Below, piece after piece: positions 53,394 to 63,990 of a stretch of 64,000 nucleotides of DNA. This stretch comes from Tritrichomonas musculus (lineage: Eukaryota; Parabasalia; Tritrichomonadida; Tritrichomonadidae). Under the pieces are notes generated by a model. That model was not told the origin of the DNA. It worked only from the letters and a program-made list of their open reading frames with translations, and did not search any database. The position numbers and the translations under genes are program-made. The stretch is taken from assembly GCA_039105265.1 (NCBI GenBank), contig JAPFFF010000009.1, positions 1,612,001-1,676,000 on the forward strand, written 5' to 3'. The first letter of the stretch is position 1; every line of letters starts with the position of its first letter.

Positions 53394-53395
53394 TA

Positions 53396-54482
53396 CAGTC
53401 ATCCGATCAGTGTTATAGTCTCACAAAAACTAAACAGTGGAATTGAATGATACTCTCAATTTTAGATTTTGGCTAAAAATAATTATTTTTTTTTGTTGAT
53501 AAATTTACATTTTTAATTATAATTTTTCATTTTATAAAGAAAGGATTTGATTATTTTTTTATTTATAATATTTTGAATGAACTTTTCACAAAAAGTTATA
53601 CATTTTCTCACATTATAAAACAAGCAATCTATCATATAAAAACTCCTTAAAAATGGATTTTTTGCAACATTTTCAAACAAGTTCAATCATACATGCCAAA
53701 ATAACATTACTTCTGTTCGTTTACTAGGGACATCATCAAATCTAGAAATTATTTATGTCAAATTTATAGATCTTACTCATTGTTTGACTATTTATTTATT
53801 CAATATTCAAATACAAGTTCTTTTCCTCAAGTCTCATGTGTTTATTTTACCTGTTATTTCAATTTAATATGAATTTCAGATAAATCTTCAAACTTACTAT
53901 TTTTTAGAGGTTTTTATAGGTTTTATACGTTTTTTAATTCAAATAATACAGATATTTTTAATTGATTTCGCGATTTCAAAAAAATCGTATCTTTCGTCTA
54001 GCATTTGCTGATGTCCATGCTGTAAAAAAAATAATTTTTGTAACATTTCTTCAGAATTTGTCCACTGGCCTGATATAATTTCATCTTCTGGATTGACTTT
54101 TAGTTCAGCCGGAATCTCTGGCATTGATCCAACCATTTGACCTTTTTTCAAAAATTTCCCATTGAGACTCACTGAGTATTCCATTTTCAGCAGCTCATGA
54201 TAGCTCTTTCATTAATTCTTCCATTAAAAAAGTAAAGAGAACTTAGAGTTTTTTATTTTCAATGCATATTTGTTTCATTTTTCAATGAAAATTTGGCATG
54301 ATCATTGAAATTTTCTTCAGAAAATACCCCCAGTATTAGTTTTCAAATATTCAATTAACAAACTTTTTCTATCAATTTTATTTAAATTAATATAAAATAT
54401 TTATAATTTCTTTCAATTTTTCTGTAAACTCTCAATCCACTGTAGCCACATTGAATTCACTGTAACGCTGATAGGATGACTG
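53396..54482. mobile_element. 1.09-kb Tc1/mariner-type element, non-autonomous
   Basis: Terminal inverted repeats of about 24 bp start CAGTCATCC[G/T]ATCAG (21 of 24 matching), and TA lies at both ends (53394-53395 and 54483-54484), the Tc1/mariner target duplication. No transposase is inside. The only frame is an 81-codon one at 53939-54184 (minus) with protein-like composition. Non-autonomous or heavily deleted. Confidence 0.7.
53939..54184 (-). CDS. 81-codon frame inside the TA-flanked element, doubtful
   Basis: MEYSVSLNGKFLKKGQMVGS continues into PEIPAELKVNPEDEIISGQW. The composition is unlike the random F/I/K/N frames around it and could be a captured host exon or the remnant of a transposase. 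No family recognised, no initiator seen. Confidence 0.3.
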   Translation of the reverse strand: MEYSVSLNGKFLKKGQMVGSMPEIPAELKVNPEDEIISGQWTNSEEMLQKLFFLQHGHQQMLDERYDFFEIAKSIKNICII

Positions 54483-54484
54483 TA

Positions 54485-55228
54485 TATTGATATATGTATT
54501 CAAAAATATTGAGATATGAATTCAAAATACACTCTGAATTTTTTTTCAATGCACTATTTTCTATTGATACTGAATAAATGAATAAATCTAAAAATAAAAT
54601 ATAACAAAATTGAAATAATTATATTATACTTTGAATTAATAAAAATATAAAATATAAAATATAAATTTTTTAATTCCAAAAAACGAAATTCAATTTTTTT
54701 ATTGAAGGAAACCAAGAAGAATTATAATTTTGTGTACCAACGAGATATACATTCATGCATTTAGAGAAATTTTAATGAATATAAGTTCTAGCATCAATTT
54801 TTATGTTAAAAAAAAAATCAAACATTAATCATGCTGATGATAGTAATAATGTATTATTTTTTGCTCATGAGAGTAAAATAGCATGCTAAAATGAAGAAAA
54901 ACTTAAATACCTCCTTTGGAGTATAAATATAATAATAAAAATTAAAACAAATGCAAATATTTAAAATTAAAGAAATAATAATTAATTTTACAAATTTAAC
55001 ATCATAATATAAATATATAAAATATATCGAAAAAGCAATATCATATAAAGATATGAAAAAAAAAATATTTTTATTAAATTGAATATTTATTGTAATTATT
55101 TTTCACAAAAAAAGTTTTTTGTTTACCGATGCATTTATCGATTAAAATGAGACAATGTTATATTCATTTTTTAATAATACATTAAATACAATATATATTT
55201 AAAAAATAAAGCAATTTTATATTTTTGC
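54485..55228. other. Intergenic, AT-rich, nothing identified
   Basis: Simple AT-rich DNA with runs such as AATATAAAATATAAA. No frame, repeat end or RNA gene seen. Confidence 0.5.
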
Positions 55229-55305
55229 CGTTACTATACACATTTTTTCTCCTATTTTTCTTTCAATTTATTCTCTCAAAAAGTTGAGACACAATCTCTC
55301 TTGCT
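55229..55305 (-). repeat. Dispersed repeat, copy 2
   Basis: Inverted relative of 52469-52725 without its central palindrome. The 34-bp core at 55272-55305 has only three mismatches to 52469-52502. Confidence 0.55.
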
Positions 55306-55321
55306 AAATCATATTTCTTTT

Positions 55322-55683
55322 AATAGGTGGTTTATGTGTCAAAATGAATAAAAATTCGTGAGATTGATATATATTTTTCTTATAAGTATATGCTATAAAT
55401 TTACACAGATTAAAAGAATATTCGTTCGTTAGCAGTCTAGAAATTAATGCATAAAATTGAATACATTTTATCTGAAAAAGTTTAATCAGAATTCTTTTAT
55501 AAAAAAAAAAAAAAATTCTGAACTTATTAAAAAAATTGTGAGAAAATTGATTTCTCTGCCGCTAACGAACGAATCGTATTCCAATCTAAATAAATTATGC
55601 TAAAATAGTTTTTATAAGATAAATTTCTGGTTTAATATCATTTTTATTAACATGAAAAAATTGAGAAGAGTAAACCACCTATT
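55322..55683. mobile_element. Foldback MITE with AATAGGTGGTTTA ends
   Basis: 13-bp perfect terminal inverted repeats AATAGGTGGTTTA (55322-55334 and 55671-55683). A second inverted pair inside, ATTCGTTCGTTAGC[A/G]G, is near 55420 and 55560. ATTTCTTT lies just outside the left end and at 55695-55702 on the right, a possible target duplication, though not exactly adjacent. Confidence 0.55.
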
Positions 55684-56049
55684 TGAAATAGGCTATTTCT
55701 TTTATAATGACTATTCAAATTTTGAATGATGAAGATTATGTTTTCATCAAATAGATATCAACGTGAAATATTTGATTTTTGAATATATGAATGAATATGT
55801 TCATCATGATGTATAATTTAGCTTATTTTGGTATCAACTAATCAAAATACATTAACTTGATTTAGTTAAGAATTTCCCTAATCTAGTAGTTTGATGCGCT
55901 TGCATTATAGTTATCTCTTGATTTTATCAAGTAATTACCTTTTTTCAATCAACAATTGGCTTGGTAACACCATATATAGATCATTTGAGAAAAGGTAATG
56001 AAAGTATTTCAAATTTATTCGAGCTGGAGATATATCATGGTTCGAGTAC

Positions 56050-56460
56050 TTCTACAACATAAAACAAATGTGGTTCATAAACACAGAAGACCGTGATGAT
56101 ATCAAGTCAATTTTTATCTATCATAAAAAAATGATGCTTACAATATTATTCAATGGTGAAAGGTTTCAAATGTTAGATATATAACATAATGATGTTAAAA
56201 TAACATAAGATTATTTTGTATGCAATGAACTTGAAAAGATCGAAGGAATTGACGTTGTATTTTGAAGCAATTTCACAGAATATGAAGATAGATGGTCTCT
56301 TTAATAACGTGTTTTACCACAATTCACATACTGTGAATAATTTATTGGTCAATTCACCAATTATTCTATTTGATCATCCTCCATATAGTCCTGATCAAAC
56401 AAATTGCGACTTCGCGATCTATTAACACTTTATTTGGAGATTTAGAATTTATTTCTAATA
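56050..56460 (+). pseudogene. Mariner/Tc1 transposase relic
   Basis: Degenerate coding DNA with two recognisable pieces: KKMMLTILFNGERF near 56127 and LFDHPPYSPDQTNCDFAIY at 56367-56423, matching the mariner LxxHPPYSPDLxPxDxxLF block that carries the last catalytic aspartate. The frame is broken by a stop between them and the N-terminal half is not recognisable. No TIRs found. A long-dead copy. Confidence 0.65.
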
Positions 56461-56899
56461 TGAGTAAGCTAATTATTAAGATTGACTTTTAATTAGTTTG
56501 CGAAATCATTAACTTTTTATATCATAATTTTTGAAATGATATAAAAAATTTGGTTATTTAATAGCGCCAGCCAAGAAAACTGAAGGTGAGTTTGTGGCAA
56601 GCCAACGTATTCTACTCATGACACTATCATTGATTTTTTCATATCAGAAACGAAACTTTATTTGCCTTCAATCAATTGATATATAATATTCTTCAATGAA
56701 ATTGAGTATCATGTTGAATTTTGTTATTTATATTCAATTTTTTTTATTTTGTTTGAGCATATCTTTTTCAGAAGTCAAATATTATACTGTATTAGGAAAG
56801 TTTATTACTTCTATGTTTATTTTAATAAACTTGCTACTCATTATTACATTCTCATCAAAAGGAGCTCATACAATTGTTCTGAATCCATTCTTTACCAAT

Positions 56900-57620
56900 T
56901 GGTATCAATTATTCTCCATTATTGTACTATTGAATTTTTGTTGTGTAAATTTATATATATATAACAATATAAATATACTTTTGAAGCATTTGAGTTTGGT
57001 TTTGATAAATGATTTGTCATCCAGCTGCTGTTTTGTGAACAGAAAAAAATAGGAAATTCTTATTTTGGTAATATGATAATTGGATCTTGTCGAAAACCCA
57101 CTGGGGTAAAAGCAAAATATTCCTTTTAAATGAGGTAGAAGACTCATCGGCATTCCAAACATCGCATTTATCTACATTTAATAGAATATTTTATTTTGTA
57201 AAATGGTTTAATTACAGCAATATTACAACATCTTCTATTTGCATTCTGAAACAATTGAAATGATTAATCATTAATCAATGATTTGACTATCCGCTTTGAT
57301 AGACTTGATCTTTAAATATGGTAAATAAAAATCGTTTTTGAGTTCTTATGTAAGCTATATGGCTTCTTCTGTTTTTAGACAGTTCAAAATAAATTTTTTT
57401 TTTTAATGTAGAAATTTCAACAGTACCTATGTGTTTTTTTACTTCTCCTCTTGATTTATTTTTAACCAAACAGCTTCACGTTGATTTTTGTGTGAATTGA
57501 AAGATAAGTAGCCTGAGATGTGATGTTAAAGTGTTTTGTAATTTCATTATTAGAATGTCCTCCTGCTTTTAAATCAAAAAAATCAATTTGATTTTTAGAA
57601 AAAGATTACATTTCTTCATT
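56900..57620 (-). pseudogene. Tc1/pogo-type transposase relic
   Basis: On the minus strand, a helix-turn-helix-like segment (GGHSNNEITKHFNITSQATY, near 57.55 kb) is followed by a basic linker (KSRGEVKKHIGTVEIS, 57.42 kb) and, after a decayed stretch, CDVWNADESSTSFKRN (near 57.15 kb), which resembles the first catalytic D motif of DDE transposases. Frames change and stops intervene, so it is inactive. Confidence 0.5.
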
Positions 57621-58148
57621 TGTCCATTAACCAAAACTCATATAGGTGTATTTAATTGTGTCTCATTCAGTGATGGAAGCAAAATAAAATGCGAGGATTA
57701 TCATGTGATAATTTATTGATGAGATAATGTCAACTTCTCACTGAGTTTCAAGGATTAATATCGCAGTGCAATTTACGCCTTTATTTGATTTATGTTCATC
57801 ATCTAATTAACCGCAAACTAATATAATCATACCACCATAAATTTAAATTTATATACATATAAAGAGATTTTAAAATACTGTAATCATGTCAATAAAGAAA
57901 TAATCAATTTGATGTTTTCTTCGGAAAAAAGTAATGATTGTGGTTAGGTCAAAAATTTAATGTCAACGATTGAAAATTTTGTTCATTCATATTTACAGCT
58001 TCAAACAAAAATCATTCAATGATAATAGAACAGAAATTTCACATAATATGCATGAAGGAATCTATTTTTTTTAGAAATAACTGATTTTTATTAAAGCTAT
58101 AATATCATGTATTTTTTATTTATAGATGTTAATTGGGATAATAAAAAC

Positions 58149-58310
58149 AGCAAAGTTTGTTGGTGATATGACCAACAAACTATATTCAAATTTTGAAAGA
58201 AAAAAGATTTGAATAGATGACTTTTTGATAAAACAGCTTTTTCAAATAAACACTTTTTGATAAAACAACTTTTTGATAAATATGATGTTAAACTGATTAA
58301 AATCGACATT
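58149..58310 (+). repeat. Left TIR of the pogo-like element
   Basis: Matches the reverse complement of about 61115-61245 with a few insertions. It includes repeated words CTTTTTGATAAA(A) and the tip palindrome at 58155-58180. Confidence 0.7.
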
Positions 58311-58989
58311 ATACAAACTAAAAAAAAAATTAAAAAATCAAATAAAATATTAAAAATTCAAAGAATTGAACAAATTATACTAACTTTTTTTATTCACATA
58401 TAAGATTTTTATTCACAAATTGGAGATATTAAATAAATATTAACGGATTTGGATACAGAACTTTTTGAATTAACGTAAAAAATACGTAATTGGCATTACA
58501 ACTTTTTCAGTAAAAAAAAGAAATTATATTTTTAGCATTAACATTTATAAAATAGGAAATAGGAAAGAATTAAAATAGTAATTTATTTATTTTTAGAACA
58601 AGAAACTAGTACATATGGAAATTCTAAAGTCAAGAGTTTGCACTGGAATCTTTGACTTATGATTTACAAATCTGGGACTGTAGTTCGTTAACAAGTTGAT
58701 TTCTGTTTGTAAATAGGTATTTTTTATTGCATTTCAGATTGGATTTTGTAAATAAGAGGCTACTTTTTGTAATTTTGTTTAATGAATGATAATCTATAAA
58801 TCGGGCTTTTAATTTGATGACTAGAGTTCATTAATTTGTGGCTGAAAATAGCTGATCTACATTATATACTCGCATGCAGCTGTATTTCGAGATTGCCTAA
58901 TTTGATTTATAAATATGTAGTTGGAAACCAGTAGCATGTGATCAAAAAGTAAAAAAAAAAAAATCCACTTCACTTTCACATTATACTTA

Positions 58990-60533
58990 ATGCTGCGAGA
59001 TACTCAAGGACTGACCCAAGAGCAAATTGAATTCTGGGAGTTTGCATCAAATCCAGTTATTGATGGTTTACCAAAACAGAGACCTGCTCCATTCCAAGAA
59101 ATACAAGCAAAGTTTCAAATATGGCCTCAAACCATATGCAATGGATTAATTAGAACTTCAAAAAGGTTAGAATGGAAACCTCATGCTAGCAATTGCAGTG
59201 ACAACTACTTATCTGCGGTCGACTGCATATCTTTGAATAATTGGGCCGAAGAACATTACCAAAGTTTAGATGCAGTCCGAACCATTGAAGTCCAACAAAA
59301 AGCTTTAGAAATTAAGATTGCAAGATACTTTAATGCTATTTAAGAATTATGTCTAATTGCACACGGAGAGCTTGCCAACAAAATATACGAAGAAACTCAA
59401 AGATTGTCTCTTCCTTCAAGATCTTGGGTAAATGTTTGGGCAGCCAGAAATGGTTTTAGAGTCGCCAAAGCCAAAGAAATAGCTTTGGAAAGAATAAAAG
59501 CAGCAAATCCCGATCTAATTAAAAACTGGTTGCTTTTTTATGAAGAATTATTCAATCGAGATGCAAGATTATTGTACAATGCAGATGAAACATTTTTGAA
59601 CTTTAAAAGAGATTATAGATCAATAGCTTGTGGTTTGGCCAATCCAGTTACACCAGAAGATAAAGGAAGTCATATGACAGCAATGGTTTGCTTTTCATCA
59701 AGTGGTGATGTAATCAAACCAATGATTATATTGCCAGGAATAAAAAATGTTCCACAAAACCTAAACGAATACGAAGACCAAGCTCTTTTTACAGCATCAA
59801 GAAAAGGCTGGATGACAACACAATTATGGGAAGTATGGGTTATGAATTTTGTTTCTGAAATAAAAATAAGAAGACTAAAATGGCCTAAAAAAATCAGAAA
59901 TGAAAAAGTGCTCCTAATCGTTGATGGTCATTCATCGAGATCAACCCCAGATGCATTGAAACTTTTAAGGGAAAATGATATCGAGCTTTTGGTTCTTCCC
60001 GCACATTTAACCCATCTTCTACAACCATTTGATGTTGGGATTGCTGGAACTCTCAAAATGTTGTTCAGAAAAAGTTTAATTGAATTAAAAACTAGATTTT
60101 TTTCAATTGAAGGGATGCCAGAATCATCAAAAAAAAAAGATTGTGGTATGTTGCATCATTCATCGAAGCACATAAAAAAGCAACAACCTACAAATTGTGT
60201 ACAAACAGTTTCCAAAAATGCGGGATTTTTCCTTTTAACCCAGACGAACCACTGAGTAATCCATTTATTCAGAACCGTGGCAATACTGGAGAATCAGAAA
60301 CTCAAACACGAAATCGTTTAAATATTTCAGGAAAATTACCAACTTCTGACGAAACATTTAATGAAATTATTGATTATTATGCAAGTAAATGTTATCCAAA
60401 TCCTTTCACATATGGTTATGAATCATTATATAATTGCTTTATTAAATGGAAAAATTCTGATGTTTGTTTCGGAAGACTCCTTACTAAATTAACACCAGCA
60501 CTGGTGAATACTTCTTTTATCGATTTTGAATAA
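58990..60533 (+). pseudogene. Pogo/Tigger-type (DDE_1) transposase, two lesions
   Basis: Three open pieces reconstruct the order of a pogo transposase: an N-terminal DNA-binding part (58990-59343), then the DDE catalytic core with D in LYNADETF, D in LLIVDGHSS and D in LLQPFDVG (59404-60130), and the C-terminal tail (about 60141-60533). The last two aspartates are separated by 35 residues (DD35D). One in-frame TAA at 59341 and one frame change at the A-run near 60130 are the only breaks, so the copy died recently. Mobilising activity is lost as read. Confidence 0.85.
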
Positions 60534-60571
60534 AATCTTTTAACAATTGCATATTCGAATTTAATTTTTAA

Positions 60572-60927
60572 GGGCGTACGTCCAATTCAATACTCAGAAT
60601 TCAATGAGATTTCTCAAATATTTTCGATCTTTTTTGGAGTAAAAAAAGTTGAAAAATCAATTATATTTTTAAGGGAATAAAATGCTTATTATTCATAGAT
60701 TGATGATATATTAAAAAAAATTTTTTTATGCATTTTTTTTTCATTTTTAATTCAAAATTTTAATTTGTAAAATTTTATCGGTCAAAAAAACAATTATTTT
60801 TTGATCGTTTAGGACAAATATCATCATTTTTGACCTAAACTTTTTCATAATTTGGAAGTATTGAAAGATGTATTCTATGAGTTTCTTCAATATTAACAAG
60901 TTTACAACATTTATGGGACGTACGTCC
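60572..60927. mobile_element. 356-bp MITE flanked by TTAA
   Basis: TTAA at 60568-60571 and 60928-60931. The 12-bp ends are GGGCGTACGTCC and, inverted, GGACGTACGTCC, itself a perfect palindrome. The TTAA target and G-rich tip recall piggyBac-type elements. A truncated relative lies at 30650-30827. Inserted inside the pogo-like element, downstream of its transposase. Confidence 0.7.
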
Positions 60928-61114
60928 TTAATATAAAATATTATTTTATTATTTTACATAACAAAAAATCTATTAAAATAAATTCCGGGGAATTAAAAAG
61001 TCCAGGAAAAAAATTCTGTTATATAAAAAAAAAAATCCGGATTTTTTCACAAAATGAACTTTTTCAATTTGTATTAAATTTTTGATAGACACTATGAGAA
61101 CAAAAACGAACTAT

Positions 61115-61245
61115 GAAAAATTTCAAAGAACGTTAAACTGATTTTTATTTAAAAAGTTTACTTATCAAAAAGCTCTTTATTCAAAAAGCTGTTTTATCAA
61201 ATATTTGAATATAGTTTGTTGGTCATATCACCAACAAACTTTGCT
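61115..61245 (-). repeat. Right TIR of the pogo-like element
   Basis: Inverted partner of 58149-58310, ending CCAACAAACTTTGCT. Confidence 0.7.
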
Positions 61246-61269
61246 ATTTTATATTTCTCATGTTAATTG

Positions 61270-61809
61270 TATTTTTTTTTTTTTTTTTTTTGAATAAACA
61301 CATTAATGTGTTGTATTAATACAATAAACTAAGCATGTCAACTTGGATTTTATTTTTGAAAATGGTGGATTTTATTGGAATTTTGGTTTTTAAAAAAAAA
61401 TTCATAAAGAACGTGATATGTTCGTGAATCTTGAATTCTTCATATAAGATTATATATTTTATGAGATTTGGAAGGTTTTTAATTGAACTTTATAATTTTT
61501 TCGAAAAAAATAAATATTATCAAAAAATTTTCTGATATACAAAGCATTAATCTTAAATCATTTGAATCATTATAAATAAATAATATAGAAAAATGATTAT
61601 TTAAAGTTATATTGTTATAAAATATAAATGCAATATGTTATTTTTTTTTTTTTCTGAACTTTTATACTTCATAAAGCATCAGTTTTGATATATTTCAGTA
61701 CTTTTATAGTTTTTTTATTTCCTTTTTTAATTCTTGAATTTCATTTGCAAAAAGAATCATATTTAAAATATCTTACCAAATATAAATTCAAAAAGTTTAT
61801 TTAAATAGA
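61270..61809. other. AT-rich spacer, nothing identified
   Basis: Begins with a long T run (near 61.27 kb). No frame or repeat end recognised. Confidence 0.5.
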
Positions 61810-62789
61810 ATGCCATTTTACTCCCAAAATAAAAAAAAATAAAAAGGTAGACTCTAAAAAGGACAAAATCAGCAGGCCATTTATCTATTCAAAATTGATC
61901 AATAGAATTTATTAAAAAAACAATAAACGTATAACCATTTATCTATTGAAAATCATTTTTTTTTTATACTAAAGCATTCATATATGTAGCAAGCTCGAGG
62001 TAATACAGACTTTTATTGGTGATGAGTTCTACATGATCAAAATCTCAATTCACTGTACATTAATTTGAATATCATATTAGCAAAAAAACTTATTTTTTAT
62101 ATCAGATTTTTTTTCGTTTTTAGTGATTTGTAGCCAAAAGTATGTCTGTTAAGCCCAGAAGATAGTCATGTAGCTATTATTTTTATTTGTCTTTGTTTCT
62201 GGGAGATATCAAATTGAAATCAAATACTAATACACACATGTGTGACCTTGCTCGCAGTAATCAAATGAATTATTTTCATATGAATTGTTCAATTTAACTC
62301 TATAGGAATAGTTTTCTTTTTTTCATTAATTATTCATTAATTATATAAAAAATAGATTAACAATAATCCAAAAATTATCATAATTCTATTTTAATAAACA
62401 TTTATATATAATTATTTTATTTTATTTATTTTCATTTTTGTAAAAAATTGATTTTGAATGATTTATTTGATGTAAAAGGTGCCGATTTTGGACTTTACAA
62501 AAAACGGTTATTGTAAAAGGTGCCGATTTTGTCCAAAAAAAAGTCTACCAATAAAAACCATAACGTTCTCCTCCATGGTTTTTATGGTTTTTATTTCAAT
62601 GCATTTTGATCGGAAATGATCGTTTTCCTCACAAATAAAAACCAAAAAATCATAAAAAACGTTTTTTGGTTTTTATTTGAATGCTTTTTGATCGGAAATG
62701 ATCGAAACGCATTCAAATAAAATCCATAAAAACCATGGAGGAGAACGTTAAGGTTTTTATTTTTTTTTATTTTGGGTGTAAAATGGCAT
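61810..62789. mobile_element. 980-bp foldback element interrupted by a palindromic MITE
   Basis: The ends are inverted: ATGCCATTTTAC[T/A]CCCAAAATA followed by an A-rich stretch (61810 and 62789). The left TIR continues into GGTAGACT...GGACAAAATC (61846-61870). Its right partner is at 62525-62549, separated from the right tip by a 206-212 bp palindrome (62550-62761), so the palindrome was inserted into the right TIR. A 20-bp direct repeat TGTAAAAGGTGCCGATTTTG occurs at 62471-62490 and 62512-62531. Confidence 0.65.
62550..62761. repeat. 212-bp palindrome
   Basis: Arms of about 75 bp containing AACGTTCTCCTCCATGGTTT and TGATCGGAAATGATCG, with an inner hairpin (AACCAAAAAATCAT against its inverse) around 62633-62680. 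Ends AATAAAAACC on both arms. Confidence 0.75.
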
Positions 62790-63081
62790 AAAAGTGTCTA
62801 TTAAATATTCATGGTGTAAAATGCCATATTAAAATATTACTCTAAAAAAATGAAGTATTTTTAATGAAAATTTTTGACAACAAAACTTAAAAACCACCAT
62901 TAAAAACCAGTTTTGGATTTTAAATCTATGGAGGCTATTGTTGACATGCTTAAATAAACAAATATTAATGCTATATTATTTTAAAATGACTTTTTAATCT
63001 TATAAAAATATAATTTTAATTAAAATTATTAAATCAGCACATCCTATTTTGGATTTTACTTATTCAATTTCGATACCAGGG

Positions 63082-63660
63082 CAGGGATGGCCAACGTTGA
63101 CGTTGAGCTCGTTGAATTTAATAACGTCTCGTTCATTGACAGTCAACGATCAACGACGTTGAGCCCGTTAAGGTCAACGAAATGAACGACCATCAACGAA
63201 GCTCTCAACGTTCAGATAACATTGAAAAAACGAACGAGTTAACGTTAATTCATATTATATTATGAAAAAGTTTTTTTTATCTATTTAAAATTTTAACTTT
63301 TTGATATATTTTTCTTCAACCATTCCATTTTTTTCCATAAAATAATTACAAAAGCAAGAGTATGATTAAATTTTAAGAATAATGAAGAGTGTAAAAGCAA
63401 TAATTTTCTAATTCAAAATTAATTAGTATTTGTTCATTATGAACAATTCTATTTTCATGTAAAAATACAATATATAACTTTGACTTCAATTCGTTGAATT
63501 AAAATTGAAAAAAGTTAAAAAGTGACATATTTTTGGACGATCATTTTCAATGTCATTTGCCACGTTGGCGCAGACATCATTTCAACGTTGACAACGTTGA
63601 TAACGAAGAGCTCCTAAACTGTCTCTCCGTTATCAATTTTTTAAACGTTGACCATCCCTG
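63082..63660. mobile_element. 579-bp hAT-type MITE with perfect 8-bp duplication
   Basis: Tips CAGGGATGGCCAACGTTGACG and, inverted, CAGGGATGGTCAACGTT are typical hAT ends. TACCAGGG is duplicated at 63074-63081 and 63661-63668. The interior is dotted with AACGTTGA/TCAACG words in both orientations, as expected for subterminal transposase-binding sites. No coding capacity. Confidence 0.88.
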
Positions 63661-63687
63661 TACCAGGGTTGGCAAACGTTGACGTTA

Positions 63688-63710
63688 GTAGTGAGGAGTG
63701 TGCGGGATCC

Positions 63711-63784
<74 letters not shown>

Positions 63785-63990
63785 GTGATCACTGTGACCT
63801 TCAAATATGGGTCAGTAATGGCTGTCATAGGTGACCATCAATATCACCCATGATACTGGCCACTTATTCCTATTCATGAGCATCACTTGGGGTCAATTCA
63901 AAAATAGTCAGGTGGCCTTCAAATATGGGTCAGGAATGGGGGCCATTTACGTAATTCTATCTGACCTGGATCCCGCACACTCCTCACTAC
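63688..63990. mobile_element. 303-bp MITE with 25-bp perfect TIRs and 8-bp duplication
   Basis: TIRs GTAGTGAGGAGTGTGCGGGA (25 bp, 63688-63712 and inverted 63966-63990) and target duplication TGACGTTA at 63680-63687 and 63991-63998. Contains an AGT-repeat microsatellite (63711-63783) and two related segments with CTTCAAATATGGGTCAG (near 63799 and 63914). Inserted in the GTTGACGTTA of another hAT-like tip. An 8-bp duplication also fits hAT. Confidence 0.88.
63711..63783 (+). repeat. AGT trinucleotide microsatellite
   Basis: About 24 uninterrupted AGT units immediately inside the left TIR of the 303-bp MITE. Confidence 0.95.

Larger units (their letters stand above)
58136..61259 (+). mobile_element. 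3.1-kb pogo-like transposon with about 150-bp TIRs
   Basis: Inverted repeats of about 150 bp (from 58149 inward and from 61245 inward) start AGCAAAG followed by a 10-bp-arm palindrome GTTTGTTGGT...ACCAACAAAC and then TATATTCAAA. A direct repeat ATGTTAATTG sits at 58126-58135 and 61260-61269. The element contains the pogo transposase pieces (58990-60533) and a smaller MITE (60572-60927). Pogo elements normally duplicate TA, so the 10-bp repeat is either a different kind of target duplication or a coincidence. Confidence 0.7.

Noticed and set aside
56030-56060. A tRNA-like GGTTCGAG word
   Set aside because: No acceptor stem or D-arm can be paired around it; no tRNA was found in the window.
56696-57052. 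A 118-codon hydrophobic frame as a membrane protein
   Set aside because: It is antisense to the Tc1/pogo relic, and its F/L/I-rich composition is that of AT-rich DNA.
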